Shown here in pieces: positions 28,053 through 36,399 of a stretch of DNA of 64,000 bases. Numbering within the stretch: the first letter of the stretch is position 1; each line of letters begins with the position of its first letter. The DNA lies in contig NZ_JAFFZN010000025.1 of NCBI RefSeq assembly GCF_017676385.1, positions 1-64,000 of the forward strand, read 5' to 3'. Under the pieces are notes generated by a model. It saw nothing but the letters and a program-made list of their open reading frames with translations, was not told where the DNA came from and did no database searches. The position numbers were made by a program, and so were the translations under genes. This DNA comes from Streptomyces spirodelae. Its GTDB lineage: Bacteria > Actinomycetota > Actinomycetes > Streptomycetales > Streptomycetaceae.

Positions 28053-28340
28053 CGCCGCCGGTACCGGGCACTCGACCTCAAGTGGATCGTCGTCTGCACC
28101 AAACTGCGCGCCACCGGCATGCCCATCAGAGGCATTCGCCGCTACGCCGAACTTGTCACCGCGGGACCGGGCAACGAAGCCGAACGGCTCGCCCTGATGG
28201 AAGCCCACCGCGCCGATGTCCTGGCCGAACTGGCCGAGACCCAGGAGAACTTGCAGACGATCGACCGCAAGATCGAGACCTACCGGAAGAGCGTGGCCAA
28301 GGGCGACGCCGACCGGCTGTGGGCACCGGTGGAACCCGCT
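28053..28340 (+). pseudogene. MerR family regulator lacking its DNA-binding N-terminus
   Basis: From 28053 the frame reads RRRYRALDLKWI, LRATGMPIRGIRRYAEL, then AERLALMEAHRADVLAELAE and IDRKIETYRKSVAKGDADR. This is the second half of a MerR protein (end of the wing and dimer helix). The first helix-turn-helix, about 20-30 residues, and any start codon are missing. The frame has no stop and continues into the MarR gene, so the 3' end may also be disturbed. It lies head to head with the truncated MFS gene. Confidence 0.75.
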
Positions 28341-28358
28341 GAGCAGCGCTCCGCTTAT

Positions 28359-28376
28359 GATTTCCTTCGGGAAACC
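28359..28376 (+). promoter_or_regulatory. Near-perfect palindrome upstream of the MarR gene
   Basis: GATTTCC (28359-28365), TTCG, GGAAACC (28370-28376) is an inverted repeat with one mismatch per arm, 43 nt before GTG 28419. It lies in a short AT-richer stretch and fits a MarR-type autoregulatory operator. Confidence 0.5.
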
Positions 28377-28418
28377 AATAACGGAGAGGGCCGGGGGCCC
28401 GGGAGGGACCGAGCAGTT

Positions 28419-28889
28419 GTGTCCGAAGGTGAGAAGGTGGTCGCTCTCGCGGCGGGAGAGCCGGTCACGCCATTGGAAGACGCGCTGTCGCGTCTGCAGT
28501 GCGTGCTGGTCGCCCGGCGGTCGCACGACAACCCGGAGCAGGTCACCTGGCAGCAGTGGGACGCGCTGGAGACGCTGCGTATCCACGGTCCGATGAAGCC
28601 CTCGCTGCTCAGCGACTCCCTGGGGGCCTCCAGGCAGACCATGTCGAAGATCCTTCGGGTGCTCAAGGGCCTCGGACTTGTCGAGCAGACCACGGACGAA
28701 GGCGACCGTCGCGAGCACACCACGGCGCTCACCGACCGGGGCAGGGAGTTTCTCGCGCGTACCGCCCGGGGCAGGCGGCGGAACGCCGATGTGGCAGCCG
28801 ACGCCCTCTCCCCGGGCGAGCAGGCGCTGTTCGCCGAACTCTGCCAGAAGGTCTCAGGGGCCCTGGAGGCGACGCTGCGCGGCCACTGA
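28419..28889 (+). CDS. MarR family transcriptional regulator
   Basis: The 156-residue protein has the MarR winged helix at about 45-125: TWQQWDALETLRIHGPMKPSLLS, SRQTMSKILRVLKGLGLVEQTTDEGDRREHTTALTDRG in spaced segments. MarR dimers repress resistance genes until a small ligand binds. It converges on the UvrA-like resistance gene with a 36-bp overlap of the 3' ends, which points to that gene as target. GTG 28419 is preceded by GGGAGGGA. The frame is open upstream through the MerR remnant, but the strong ribosome site argues for this start. Confidence 0.85.
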   Translation: MSEGEKVVALAAGEPVTPLEDALSRLQCVLVARRSHDNPEQVTWQQWDALETLRIHGPMKPSLLSDSLGASRQTMSKILRVLKGLGLVEQTTDEGDRREHTTALTDRGREFLARTARGRRRNADVAADALSPGEQALFAELCQKVSGALEATLRGH

Positions 28890-31220
28890 CCCCTCGCTCG
28901 CCGATTCCGCTGCGGCACCTTGCGCCGCATCGGGCGCGGCCAGGTAGCTCCGCAGGTGGTCGGCGGTGAGGGACGAGGTCCGGTCCAGCAGCGCTGCCAG
29001 GGTGCCGCTGTGGACGACGCGACCGCCCCGGTCGCCCGGTCCGGGGCCGAGGTCGACGACCCAGTCCGCGTGCCGCACCACCTCGAGGTCGTGCGTGGCC
29101 ACCACCAGACTGTTACCCGCGTCCACCAGGCGATCCAACAACCGCAGCAGCACCGCGGTGTCGGCCAGATGCAGGCCACTCGTCGGATCGTCGAAGACGA
29201 ACAGCCTCCCGCTCTCCTTGAGATGGGCGGCCAGCTTGAGACGCTGCCGTTCCCCGCCGGAGAGGGTCGAGAGCGTCCTGCCCAGGGTGAGGTAGGACAG
29301 ACCCACCTCCCCGAGGGGCCGCAGCGCTCCCGCCAGGGCCGGTGGCGAGGTGAAGGTCTCCAGAGCCTGCCCGACGGTCATGCCCAGCACCTCGGCGACG
29401 GTGCGCCCGTGCAGACGGTGCTTCAGGGCCTCCGGGCGGTAGCGGCTTCCCCCGCAGACCTCGCAGGTGCGTGAGACCGGCTCCAGGTATGCCAGGTCCG
29501 TCTCGACCTCGCCGCGTCCCCGGCACTGAGGGCAGGCGCCGGAAGAGTTGGAGCTGAACAGTCCCGCACCCGCTCCGCTCGCCTTGGAGAAGAGCTTGCG
29601 CAGCGCATCCATGGCGCCCGAATAAGTGGCCGCGGTCGCTCGCGGGGAGGCTCCGATCTCCGCCTGATCGATGAGTACGGCTGCGGGGTGCTGTTCGACC
29701 AGCGCTGTCAGAAGGCTGCTCTTGCCGGCCCCCGCGACGCCGGTGACCACGCACATCACACCCTCGGGCAGTTCGACGTGTTCTTCTCGCAGATTGGCGC
29801 GCCCTGCGCCGGAGACATCGAGGAACCTGTGGGGCGTTCGCGGACATTCCTTGTGGACGCGTGCGGCGCGCAGCGCTGCACCGGTGGTGGTGCGGGCCGC
29901 ACGGAGCTGTGCAGGAGTGCCGGTGAAGACGATCTGCCCGCCGTGGGCACCAGCACCGGGCCCGAGGTCGATCACATGGTCGGCCAGGTCCATCACCGCG
30001 GGGTCGTGAGTGACGGCGATGACAGTGTTGCCGTTGTCCCGCAGCGCCAGGAGCACCTCTGCCAGCGCCTCCACGTCGGCCGGGTGCAGCCCGGCGGTGG
30101 GTTCGTCGAACAGGTAGGTGACATCGGTGAGGGAACTGCCGAGGTGGCGCACGCACTTCAGACGCTGCAACTCGCCTCCGGAGAGGGTGGTGGTGGCACG
30201 CGCCAGGCTCAGGTACCCCAGGCCGACCACCTGGATTCGGCGCAGCACCGTGAGGGCCTCGTCCGCCAGTGGTCCGGCGTCCGCTGCCCGGGCCCGGGTC
30301 AGGAGGGGAACGAGTTGGTCGACGGGCATGTCGGCGCACTCGGCGATGGTGTGTCCGGCCAGCCGGGAGGCGAGCGCCGCCGCGTTCAGCCGGGCCCCTC
30401 GGCAGACAGGACAGGTCTGCACACGGGTGACGCGGGCGAGCGCGACGCGCTCCCGTTCGCTGAGCGCGTCGGTTTCGCGGCGCAGGAAGCGGCGTTCGAG
30501 GCGGGGGACCACGCCCTCGTAGGCGTTCCGGTAGACCCCCGCGCCCGTACGGCGCTTGACGTGGAACCCATGCCCGTACAGCAGGAGTTCCCGCTCCTGA
30601 CCGGTGAAAGCGCCCAGTGGCTTGTCCGCGTCGAACAGGCCGGATTCCGCGTACAACTGCCAGGTGGCGCTGCCCGGAGAGAAGGCGGGGAAGTCGATGG
30701 CGCCCTCGTTCAGGCTCCGGTCGCCGCGCAGCAGCCGATCGAGATCGAGTTCGCGTGCGGTACCGAGGCCGTGGCAGCGTACGCACATTCCGAGTGGGTC
30801 GTTGAAGGAGTAGACCTGCGCGGGCCCCGCGCTCGGAGTGGCGCAGCGGGAGAAGAGCACACGCAGCGCCGTATGCGCTTCACTCGTCGTTCCCACCGTG
30901 GAGCGGGTGTTCCCCGCTGGACGGCGCTGGTCGATGACCACCGTCATGGTCAGGTTCTCCAGCCGTCGGGCCCGCGGCCGTTCGCGCCCGGGGAGCCGAT
31001 GGCGCACGAAGGCCGGAAAGGTCTCGTACAACTGCCGCTGCGCTTCGGCGGCCAGCGTGCCGAAGACCAGGGAGGACTTGCCCGACCCGGAGGGGCCGGT
31101 GACCACTGTGAGGGCGTGCTTGGGCAGCGTCACCGACACATCGCGCAGGTTGTTCTGCGCCACCTCGTGCAGGACGATCCGCGCACCGGCGGCACAGGAT
31201 TGGGGAGAGGTGGTGACCAC
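28854..31220 (-). CDS. UvrA-like ABC ATPase (UvrA2/DrrC type)
   Basis: The 788-residue protein has two ABC ATPase halves, with Walker A GPSGSGKSS and GVAGAGKSS, signatures LSGGELQRLK and LSGGERQRLK, and paired CxxC zinc motifs (CVRC/CPVC and CPQC/CEVC). It is shorter than housekeeping UvrA (about 950 residues) because the UvrB-binding region is reduced, as in UvrA2 and the daunorubicin-resistance protein DrrC. A role in protecting DNA from an intercalating drug is likely. GTG 31220 has AGAGGA nearby. Promoter and operator lie at 31283-31310. Confidence 0.9.
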   Translation of the reverse strand: MVTTSPQSCAAGARIVLHEVAQNNLRDVSVTLPKHALTVVTGPSGSGKSSLVFGTLAAEAQRQLYETFPAFVRHRLPGRERPRARRLENLTMTVVIDQRRPAGNTRSTVGTTSEAHTALRVLFSRCATPSAGPAQVYSFNDPLGMCVRCHGLGTARELDLDRLLRGDRSLNEGAIDFPAFSPGSATWQLYAESGLFDADKPLGAFTGQERELLLYGHGFHVKRRTGAGVYRNAYEGVVPRLERRFLRRETDALSERERVALARVTRVQTCPVCRGARLNAAALASRLAGHTIAECADMPVDQLVPLLTRARAADAGPLADEALTVLRRIQVVGLGYLSLARATTTLSGGELQRLKCVRHLGSSLTDVTYLFDEPTAGLHPADVEALAEVLLALRDNGNTVIAVTHDPAVMDLADHVIDLGPGAGAHGGQIVFTGTPAQLRAARTTTGAALRAARVHKECPRTPHRFLDVSGAGRANLREEHVELPEGVMCVVTGVAGAGKSSLLTALVEQHPAAVLIDQAEIGASPRATAATYSGAMDALRKLFSKASGAGAGLFSSNSSGACPQCRGRGEVETDLAYLEPVSRTCEVCGGSRYRPEALKHRLHGRTVAEVLGMTVGQALETFTSPPALAGALRPLGEVGLSYLTLGRTLSTLSGGERQRLKLAAHLKESGRLFVFDDPTSGLHLADTAVLLRLLDRLVDAGNSLVVATHDLEVVRHADWVVDLGPGPGDRGGRVVHSGTLAALLDRTSSLTADHLRSYLAAPDAAQGAAAESASEGSVAAQRRLQGP

Positions 31221-31282
31221 GGCGTCCTCTACTTCGCGTTGTGTTCCCGACGGCTTGTCGACGGCTTGATCCCGACAGGGCG

Positions 31283-31310
31283 ATCGTAGCAAGTAGTTGC
31301 CGATGGTTAA
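31283..31310 (-). promoter_or_regulatory. Promoter with embedded palindromic operator for the UvrA-like gene
   Basis: On the minus strand, TTAACC (31310-31305) and TACGAT (31288-31283) are 16 bp apart. The palindrome GCAA-GTAG-TTGC (31289-31300) lies wholly in the spacer, an ideal place for repression by the MarR protein. The rest of 31311-31508 shows no gene. Confidence 0.6.
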
Positions 31311-31522
31311 TCAAAATCCCTCCGCTGGGACCGCAGGAGTTGTCGTTGCCGAGGACCGATGGGATGTCAAGCGTCCAGTTATTTCTGATCGGCAACCACA
31401 TCGGCCAGGATGTCGGGCTGCTGACCGCGGGGGCCGCCCGCCGGGAGCGGACACGGCACGGGGTCCGGCCCGTGTCAGCGCCTCCGACCCGATCGTCCCG
31501 GATGGCCGTATAACCTGGGGAA

Positions 31523-32341
31523 ATGCTCCCCGAAGTCACAGCCACGCGCTACGTCACACCACTGCGCGAGGGCGGTTCGCTCCCCGGTCTGGTCGAGGCA
31601 GACGATCTGGGGACCTATGTCATGAAGTTCACCGGCGCAGGCCAGGGTCGCAAGACGCTGGTGGCTGAGGTGTTGTGCGGGCGGCTCGCGCAGCGGCTCG
31701 GTCTGCGGGTGCCCGAGCTGGTGCGGACCTGGCTCGATCCGGTGATCGGTCTGTCCGAGCCCGACGAGGAGGTGCAGGAGCTGCTGAAGGCGAGCGGCGG
31801 ACTCAATCTGGGGATGGACTTTCTGCCCGGTTCGTTGGGCTTCGACCCGCTCGCCTACCAGGTGGGCTCCGGAGAGGCCGGCCGGGTGGTGTGGTTCGAC
31901 GCGCTGGTCAACAACGTCGACCGCTCGTGGCGCAACCCCAACATGCTGGTGTGGCACGGCGATCTCTGGCTGATCGACCACGGGGCGACGCTGATCTTCC
32001 ATCACAACTGGCCGACGGCGCGGGCCGCCGCCGAGCGGCCCTACGACGCGTCCGACCACGCGCTGGCCCCCTTCGCGCCGGACGTCGAGGAGGCCGCCGC
32101 AGCGCTGGCGCCACGGGTGACCGCTGAGCTGCTGGCCGAGTGTGCCGCCGAGATCCCCGACGAGTGGCTCGTCGACGAGCCCGGTTTCGCCGACGCGGAC
32201 CAGGTGCGCGCCGCGTACACCGAGGTCCTGGCCTCCCGCGCCCCTACGATCCATGAGCGGATCGCGCTCGGCGAGCCGAGCAAGGACGGGCCCTCGCAAG
32301 CGCCGGGGTGGCTCACCGGGAAGGGCGGCGGTGCCAAGTGA
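31523..32341 (+). CDS. HipA-like kinase
   Basis: The 272-residue protein keeps a HipA/PI3K-type kinase core: ATP-binding lysine in YVMKFTGAGQG (about residue 35), catalytic NNVDRSWRNPNML (about 131-143) and metal-binding LIDHGATLIF. It lacks the N-terminal subdomain of classic HipA (about 440 residues). HipA toxins phosphorylate glutamyl-tRNA synthetase; the target here is unknown. A TATAAC -10 (31509-31514) sits 8 nt before ATG 31523. Its stop overlaps the DUF3037 start by 4 nt, and no HipB-like antitoxin is present. Confidence 0.85.
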   Translation: MLPEVTATRYVTPLREGGSLPGLVEADDLGTYVMKFTGAGQGRKTLVAEVLCGRLAQRLGLRVPELVRTWLDPVIGLSEPDEEVQELLKASGGLNLGMDFLPGSLGFDPLAYQVGSGEAGRVVWFDALVNNVDRSWRNPNMLVWHGDLWLIDHGATLIFHHNWPTARAAAERPYDASDHALAPFAPDVEEAAAALAPRVTAELLAECAAEIPDEWLVDEPGFADADQVRAAYTEVLASRAPTIHERIALGEPSKDGPSQAPGWLTGKGGGAK

Positions 32342-32760
32342 CGCGGATTCGTACGGCGGCAGGGGCGCGCGGGGCGCGCGGCGATCTCGATGTGTTCGAG
32401 TACGCGCTGCTGCGTGTCGTTCCCCACATCGAGCGCGGCGAGCTGATCAACGCGGGGGTCCTGGTCTACTGCCGGGCGCGTTCCTTCCTCGCCGCGCGCA
32501 CCCATCTCGACGAGGACCGGCTGTTCGCCCTCGATCCGTGCGCCGATGTGCGGGGCGTACGAGCCGCGCTGCACGCCGTTGAGGGCGTCTGCAGCGGCGG
32601 TCCGCAGGCCGGGCAGGCGGCCGGGGAAGAGGTGGGGCGGCGCTTCCGGTGGCTGGTGGCGCCGCGCAGTACGGTCGTCCAGCCCGGCCCGGTGCACACC
32701 GGACTGACCGCCGACCCGGAGGCCGAGAGCGAGCGCCTGCTGGACCTGCTGGTGCGGTGA
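32338..32760 (+). CDS. DUF3037 family protein
   Basis: The 140-residue protein shows FEYALLRVVPHIERGELINAGVLVYC (about 18-43, given here as the family core split over VPHIERGE and GVLVYC) and a C-terminal FRWLVAPRSTVVQPGPVHTGL. DUF3037 has no known activity. It is translationally coupled to the HipA-like kinase (GTGA overlap), an arrangement I recall as recurrent in bacteria. It may be the substrate, inhibitor or adaptor of the kinase. Confidence 0.85.
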   Translation: MTRIRTAAGARGARGDLDVFEYALLRVVPHIERGELINAGVLVYCRARSFLAARTHLDEDRLFALDPCADVRGVRAALHAVEGVCSGGPQAGQAAGEEVGRRFRWLVAPRSTVVQPGPVHTGLTADPEAESERLLDLLVR

Positions 32761-32807
32761 CGGCCGCACGGGGCCGAGGGCTCACCGGCTGCTCGCCGGG
32801 GCGGGCG

Positions 32808-32836
32808 TTGACACCACATCGCCCGCCCCATAGCGT
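32808..32836 (+). promoter_or_regulatory. Strong vegetative promoter of the FabG-like gene
   Basis: TTGACA (32808-32813), 17 bp, TAGCGT (32831-32836) is close to the streptomycete HrdB consensus. Just downstream, AAGCGGTTGCT near 32855 has AGC-N4-GCT symmetry and could be an operator of a TetR-type regulator. Confidence 0.7.
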
Positions 32837-32894
32837 CACGACTGCTAAAGGTACTAAGCGGTTGCTCATCCACTCAGGCCGAGGAGAGACCAGC

Positions 32895-33656
32895 ATGTCC
32901 AGCACCGAGCAGCGAGTCGCCATCGTGACGGGCGCCGCCCGAGGGATCGGCGCAGCCACGGCCGTCCGCCTGGCGGCGGAGGGCCACGCCGTCGCCGTCC
33001 TCGACCTCGACGAGGCCGCCTGCGCCGGGACCGTCGAGCAGATCACCGAGCAGGGCGGCAAGGCGCTCGCCGTCGGCTGTGACGTCTCCGACTCGGCGCA
33101 GGTCGAGACCGCTGTCGCACGCGTCGCGGAGGAGCTCGGCGCCCCCCTGGTGCTGGTGAACAACGCCGGGGTGCTGCGCGACAACCTGCTGTTCAAGATG
33201 AGCGACAGCGACTGGGACACGGTCATGAACGTGCACCTGCGGGGCGCGTTTCTGATGTCCCGCGCCTGCCAGAAGCACATGGTGGACGCCGGCTACGGCC
33301 GCATCGTCAACCTCTCCTCGTCCTCGGCGCTCGGCAACCGCGGCCAGGTCAACTACGCGGCGGCGAAGGCCGGTATGCAGGGCTTCACCAAGACCCTCGC
33401 CAAGGAGCTGGGCAAGTTCGGCATCACGGCCAACGCGGTGGCCCCGGGCTTCATCGCCACCGATATGACCGCTTCCACCGCCGAGCGCGTGGGCATGGGC
33501 TTCGATGACTTCAAGGCGGCGGCCGCCACCCAGATCCCGGTGCAGCGCGTGGGGGAGCCCGAGGACATCGCCAACGCCGTCGCGTTCTTCGCCGACGAGA
33601 AGGCCGGCTTCGTCTCCGGCCAGGTGCTGTACGTCGCAGGCGGACCCCTCAACTGA
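32895..33656 (+). CDS. SDR family 3-oxoacyl-ACP reductase-like (FabG type)
   Basis: The 253-residue SDR protein has the NAD(P)-binding TGAARGIGAA (about 11-20), NNAG, the catalytic Ser-Tyr-Lys in SSSSA...VNYAAAKAG and the C-terminal VSGQVLYVAGG. The sequence is FabG-like, so it may reduce 3-oxoacyl thioesters, but SDR substrate cannot be fixed from motifs alone. It has its own promoter and GGAGAG site, and is followed after 22 bp by a second SDR gene, with which it is probably cotranscribed. Confidence 0.88.
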   Translation: MSSTEQRVAIVTGAARGIGAATAVRLAAEGHAVAVLDLDEAACAGTVEQITEQGGKALAVGCDVSDSAQVETAVARVAEELGAPLVLVNNAGVLRDNLLFKMSDSDWDTVMNVHLRGAFLMSRACQKHMVDAGYGRIVNLSSSSALGNRGQVNYAAAKAGMQGFTKTLAKELGKFGITANAVAPGFIATDMTASTAERVGMGFDDFKAAAATQIPVQRVGEPEDIANAVAFFADEKAGFVSGQVLYVAGGPLN

Positions 33657-33678
33657 CGGCCGGCGAGGAGCGGAAGAG

Positions 33679-34455
33679 ATGACGGAGCAGACAGCGGGCG
33701 GACCGCGCCCGGACACCGGGAAGGTCGCCCTGGTCACGGGCGGCAGCCGCGGTATCGGCTACGGCATCGCCGAGGCGCTGGTGGCGCGCGGCGACCGGGT
33801 GTGCATCACCGGCCGGAACGAGGCCGCGCTCAAGGAGGCGGTCGAACGGCTCGGCGCGGACCGGGCGATGGGCGTCGCAGGCAAGGCGCACGACCCCGAC
33901 CACCAGGCCGCCGCCGTCGAACGGGTGATGGCGGCCTACGGGCGTGTCGACCACCTGGTCAACAACGCCGGAACCAACCCGGTCTTCGGCCCCATGGCCG
34001 AGCTGGACCTGGCGGTGGCGCGCAAGGTGTTCGAGACGAATGTGATCTCGGCGCTGGGCTTCGCGCAGCGCACCTGGGCGGCCTGGCAGCAGGAGCACGG
34101 CGGGACGATCGTCAATGTCGCCTCGATCGCAGGCCTCTCCGCCTCGCCGTTCATCGGCGCCTACGGCATGAGCAAGGCCGCGATGATCAACCTGACGCAG
34201 CAGCTCGCGCACGAGTTTGCGCCGAAGGTCCGGGTGAACGCGGTGGCGCCCGCCGTGGTCAAGACGAAGTTCGCCGTCGCGCTCTACGAGGGGCGTGAGG
34301 AGGAGGCGGCCGCCCGCTACCCGATGGGCAGGCTCGGCGCGCCGGAGGACGTGGCGGGTGCCGCGCGGTTCCTGACCTCCGACGACGCGGGCTGGATCAC
34401 CGGCCAGACGCTGACCGTGGACGGCGGCCTGTTCCTCAACGCCGGCGTCGAATAG
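33679..34455 (+). CDS. SDR family oxidoreductase
   Basis: The 258-residue protein has TGGSRGIGYGIAEAL, NNAGTNPVFGP, the catalytic pattern SIAGLS...YGMSKAA, and the terminal TVDGGLFLNAGVE. It differs from the FabG-like neighbour in the substrate loop, so the pair may act on successive or alternative substrates in lipid or ketone metabolism. GGAAGAG precedes ATG 33679. The transcript is ended by a 19-bp hairpin. Confidence 0.88.
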   Translation: MTEQTAGGPRPDTGKVALVTGGSRGIGYGIAEALVARGDRVCITGRNEAALKEAVERLGADRAMGVAGKAHDPDHQAAAVERVMAAYGRVDHLVNNAGTNPVFGPMAELDLAVARKVFETNVISALGFAQRTWAAWQQEHGGTIVNVASIAGLSASPFIGAYGMSKAAMINLTQQLAHEFAPKVRVNAVAPAVVKTKFAVALYEGREEEAAARYPMGRLGAPEDVAGAARFLTSDDAGWITGQTLTVDGGLFLNAGVE

Positions 34456-34543
34456 TCGCTCTGGCTCGCCTGTTGCCCGGTCCGGCTTCGCACGTCGGGT
34501 GCCGGGCGGGCGCCGCCTTTCCTCCCGGTGAACGTCCTCTGGG

Positions 34544-34591
34544 CCGGATGTCCGGGTGCCGGACCGCAGGTACCGGCACCCGGACATCCGG
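34544..34591 (+). terminator. Perfect 19-bp terminator hairpin after the SDR pair
   Basis: The arm 34544-34562 pairs with 34573-34591 without mismatch around a 10-nt loop that can itself close with ACC/GGT. It is the longest perfect hairpin I found in the window. There is no T run. Confidence 0.85.
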
Positions 34592-34720
34592 TTCGGCTCC
34601 CTCACGGCTGTGGCTGGGGTAATGTCCAAACGTTTTCCCGCAGTTGGGTGACGCCCGAACACGGGCGCATCCCATGGGCACCGCACCAGCAGCACAGGCA
34701 CCGCCGACTGAGGAGCGCAT

Positions 34721-36307
34721 GTGTTCGACCGGAACGGGCTGACGAGAGCCGCAGCGACCATACTTTCCCTCGCACTCGTCTCCGGGTGCGGTTCGCTCCC
34801 CGGTGGTGGAGGGGACGAGGAACGCAAAATCGTGGTCGGCACCACCAGCGCGCCCAGTTCCCTCGATCCGGCTGCCGCCTGGGACGGCTCCTGGGAGCTG
34901 TACCGGAACATCTTCCAGACCCTGATGACCGTTCCCAACTCCGGAACCACGCCCGAGCCGGAGGCGGCCAAGGAGTGCGGCTTCACCGACTCGGCCAGCC
35001 GGGTCTACCGCTGCGTACTGCGCAAGGGACTGAAATTCTCCAGTGGCAGGCCGCTGGACGCACAAGCGGTCAAGCACTCCTTCGACCGCGTCACCTCCAT
35101 CGACTCCCCTTCGGGCCCGGCGGCGCTGCTCGCCAACCTCCAGCAGGTCGAGGTCAAGGGCAGCCGTGTGGTGGTCTTCCGGCTCGAGAAGCCGGACGCG
35201 ACCTTCCCCTACATTCTCTCCACCCCCGCGACGTCCCTCGTCGATCCGGAGGACTATCCGGACGCCACTCTGCACCCGGGCAACACGGCCACCGGCTCAG
35301 GTCCGTACGAACTCACCAGCTACGAGCCGGGCGAGCGGGCCGTGCTCACCAGGAACGACGACTACAAGGGCACCGCGAAGATCCGGAACGACACGGTCAC
35401 CATCAGGTACTACAAGCGGTCGACGCAGATGGTCAGCGACTTGAAGGCCGGCCGGACCGACCTCACCTACCGCGGTCTGACCTCCGAAGAGATCCTGGAG
35501 TTCCAGGACGCCGCCACCGAGGGGGACACCTCCATCGACCTGAGTGAGATGACCGGCTCCGAGGTGCACTACCTGGTCTTCAACCCGAAGGACAAGCAGG
35601 CGGCCAAGCCCGCCGTGCGCCGCGCGATAGCCCAGATAGTCGACCGCGAGAAGCTGGTGCGCGAGGTCTACGACCGGACCGCCGATCCGCTCTACTCCAT
35701 GGTGCCGACAGGCGTGACCGGGCACACCAACGCCTTCCTCGACCGCTACGGGGAGCCCGACACCAAGAAGGCCCGCAGGATGCTCAGGGAAGCGGGTATC
35801 ACCGACAAGGTGCACCTCACCCTGTGGTACGCCAACGACCGCTACGGAGACTCGGCCGGCCGGGAGTTCGCCGAACTGAAGGAGCAGCTGGAGGACTCGG
35901 GCCTCTTCGAGATCACCCTCAAGTCGCGCCCCTGGGACGCGTTCCAGAAGGGCTACCTCGAAGGCGAGTACCCGGTCTTCGGCCGTGGCTGGTCCGGCGA
36001 CTTCCCGGACGCCGACACCTACATCACCCCCTTCGTCGGTAAGAAGAACGCGATGGGTACCCCCTACCGGAACCCGAAGCTGACCGAGGAACTGCTGCCG
36101 TACTCGCGCCGGCAGAGCGACCGCGGCGCGGCCGGACAGTCGTTCGCGAGGGCGCAGCGCGTGATGGCCGACGACGTACAGCTGCTGCCGCTGTGGCAGG
36201 GCAATGTCTACATCGCGGCCGAGAAGGACGTCGCCGGTGTCGAGTGGGCGCTCGACGCCTCGGTGATCATGCGCATGTGGGAGCTGTACAAGAAGTCGAG
36301 CTGGTAG
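34721..36307 (+). CDS. Orphan family-5 peptide/solute-binding lipoprotein
   Basis: The 528-residue protein has a lipoprotein signal ending in LVSGC (about residue 23). An SBP_bac_5 fold follows with KIVVGTTSAPSSLDPA, FSSGRPLDAQAVKHSFDR, GSGPYELTSYEPGERAVLTRN and PAVRRAIAQIVDREKLV. Such proteins deliver oligopeptides, nickel or similar solutes to Opp/Dpp-type ABC permeases. No permease or ATPase gene is beside it, so it must work with a transporter encoded elsewhere. GTG 34721 has GAGGAG 5 nt upstream; the overlapping ATG 34719 is out of frame. Confidence 0.9.
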   Translation: MFDRNGLTRAAATILSLALVSGCGSLPGGGGDEERKIVVGTTSAPSSLDPAAAWDGSWELYRNIFQTLMTVPNSGTTPEPEAAKECGFTDSASRVYRCVLRKGLKFSSGRPLDAQAVKHSFDRVTSIDSPSGPAALLANLQQVEVKGSRVVVFRLEKPDATFPYILSTPATSLVDPEDYPDATLHPGNTATGSGPYELTSYEPGERAVLTRNDDYKGTAKIRNDTVTIRYYKRSTQMVSDLKAGRTDLTYRGLTSEEILEFQDAATEGDTSIDLSEMTGSEVHYLVFNPKDKQAAKPAVRRAIAQIVDREKLVREVYDRTADPLYSMVPTGVTGHTNAFLDRYGEPDTKKARRMLREAGITDKVHLTLWYANDRYGDSAGREFAELKEQLEDSGLFEITLKSRPWDAFQKGYLEGEYPVFGRGWSGDFPDADTYITPFVGKKNAMGTPYRNPKLTEELLPYSRRQSDRGAAGQSFARAQRVMADDVQLLPLWQGNVYIAAEKDVAGVEWALDASVIMRMWELYKKSSW

Positions 36308-36319
36308 GCGGCCGATGGG

Positions 36320-36342
36320 CTGTCAGTGCCGGCGGGTACCTT
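36320..36342 (+). promoter_or_regulatory. RecA-independent DNA-damage (PafBC-type) promoter of ung
   Basis: CTGTCAGTG (36320-36328), 8 bp, TACCTT (36337-36342). Spacing is identical to the three other copies in the window. It lies 58 bp before GTG 36400. Confidence 0.8.
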
Positions 36343-36399
36343 CGGGACGATCAATGAGCACCACACCCAAGAGCACCACCGCAGCGGAGGTACCAGCGC

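Noticed and set aside
29113..30786. Long open frame in another frame of the UvrA-like gene
   Set aside because: It is Arg/Gly/Pro-rich and without motifs, as expected for an out-of-frame reading of a GC-rich gene.
31311..31508. Gene remnant between the UvrA-like and HipA-like genes
   Set aside because: Short readable stretches exist in several frames, but none shows a recognisable domain or a ribosome site.
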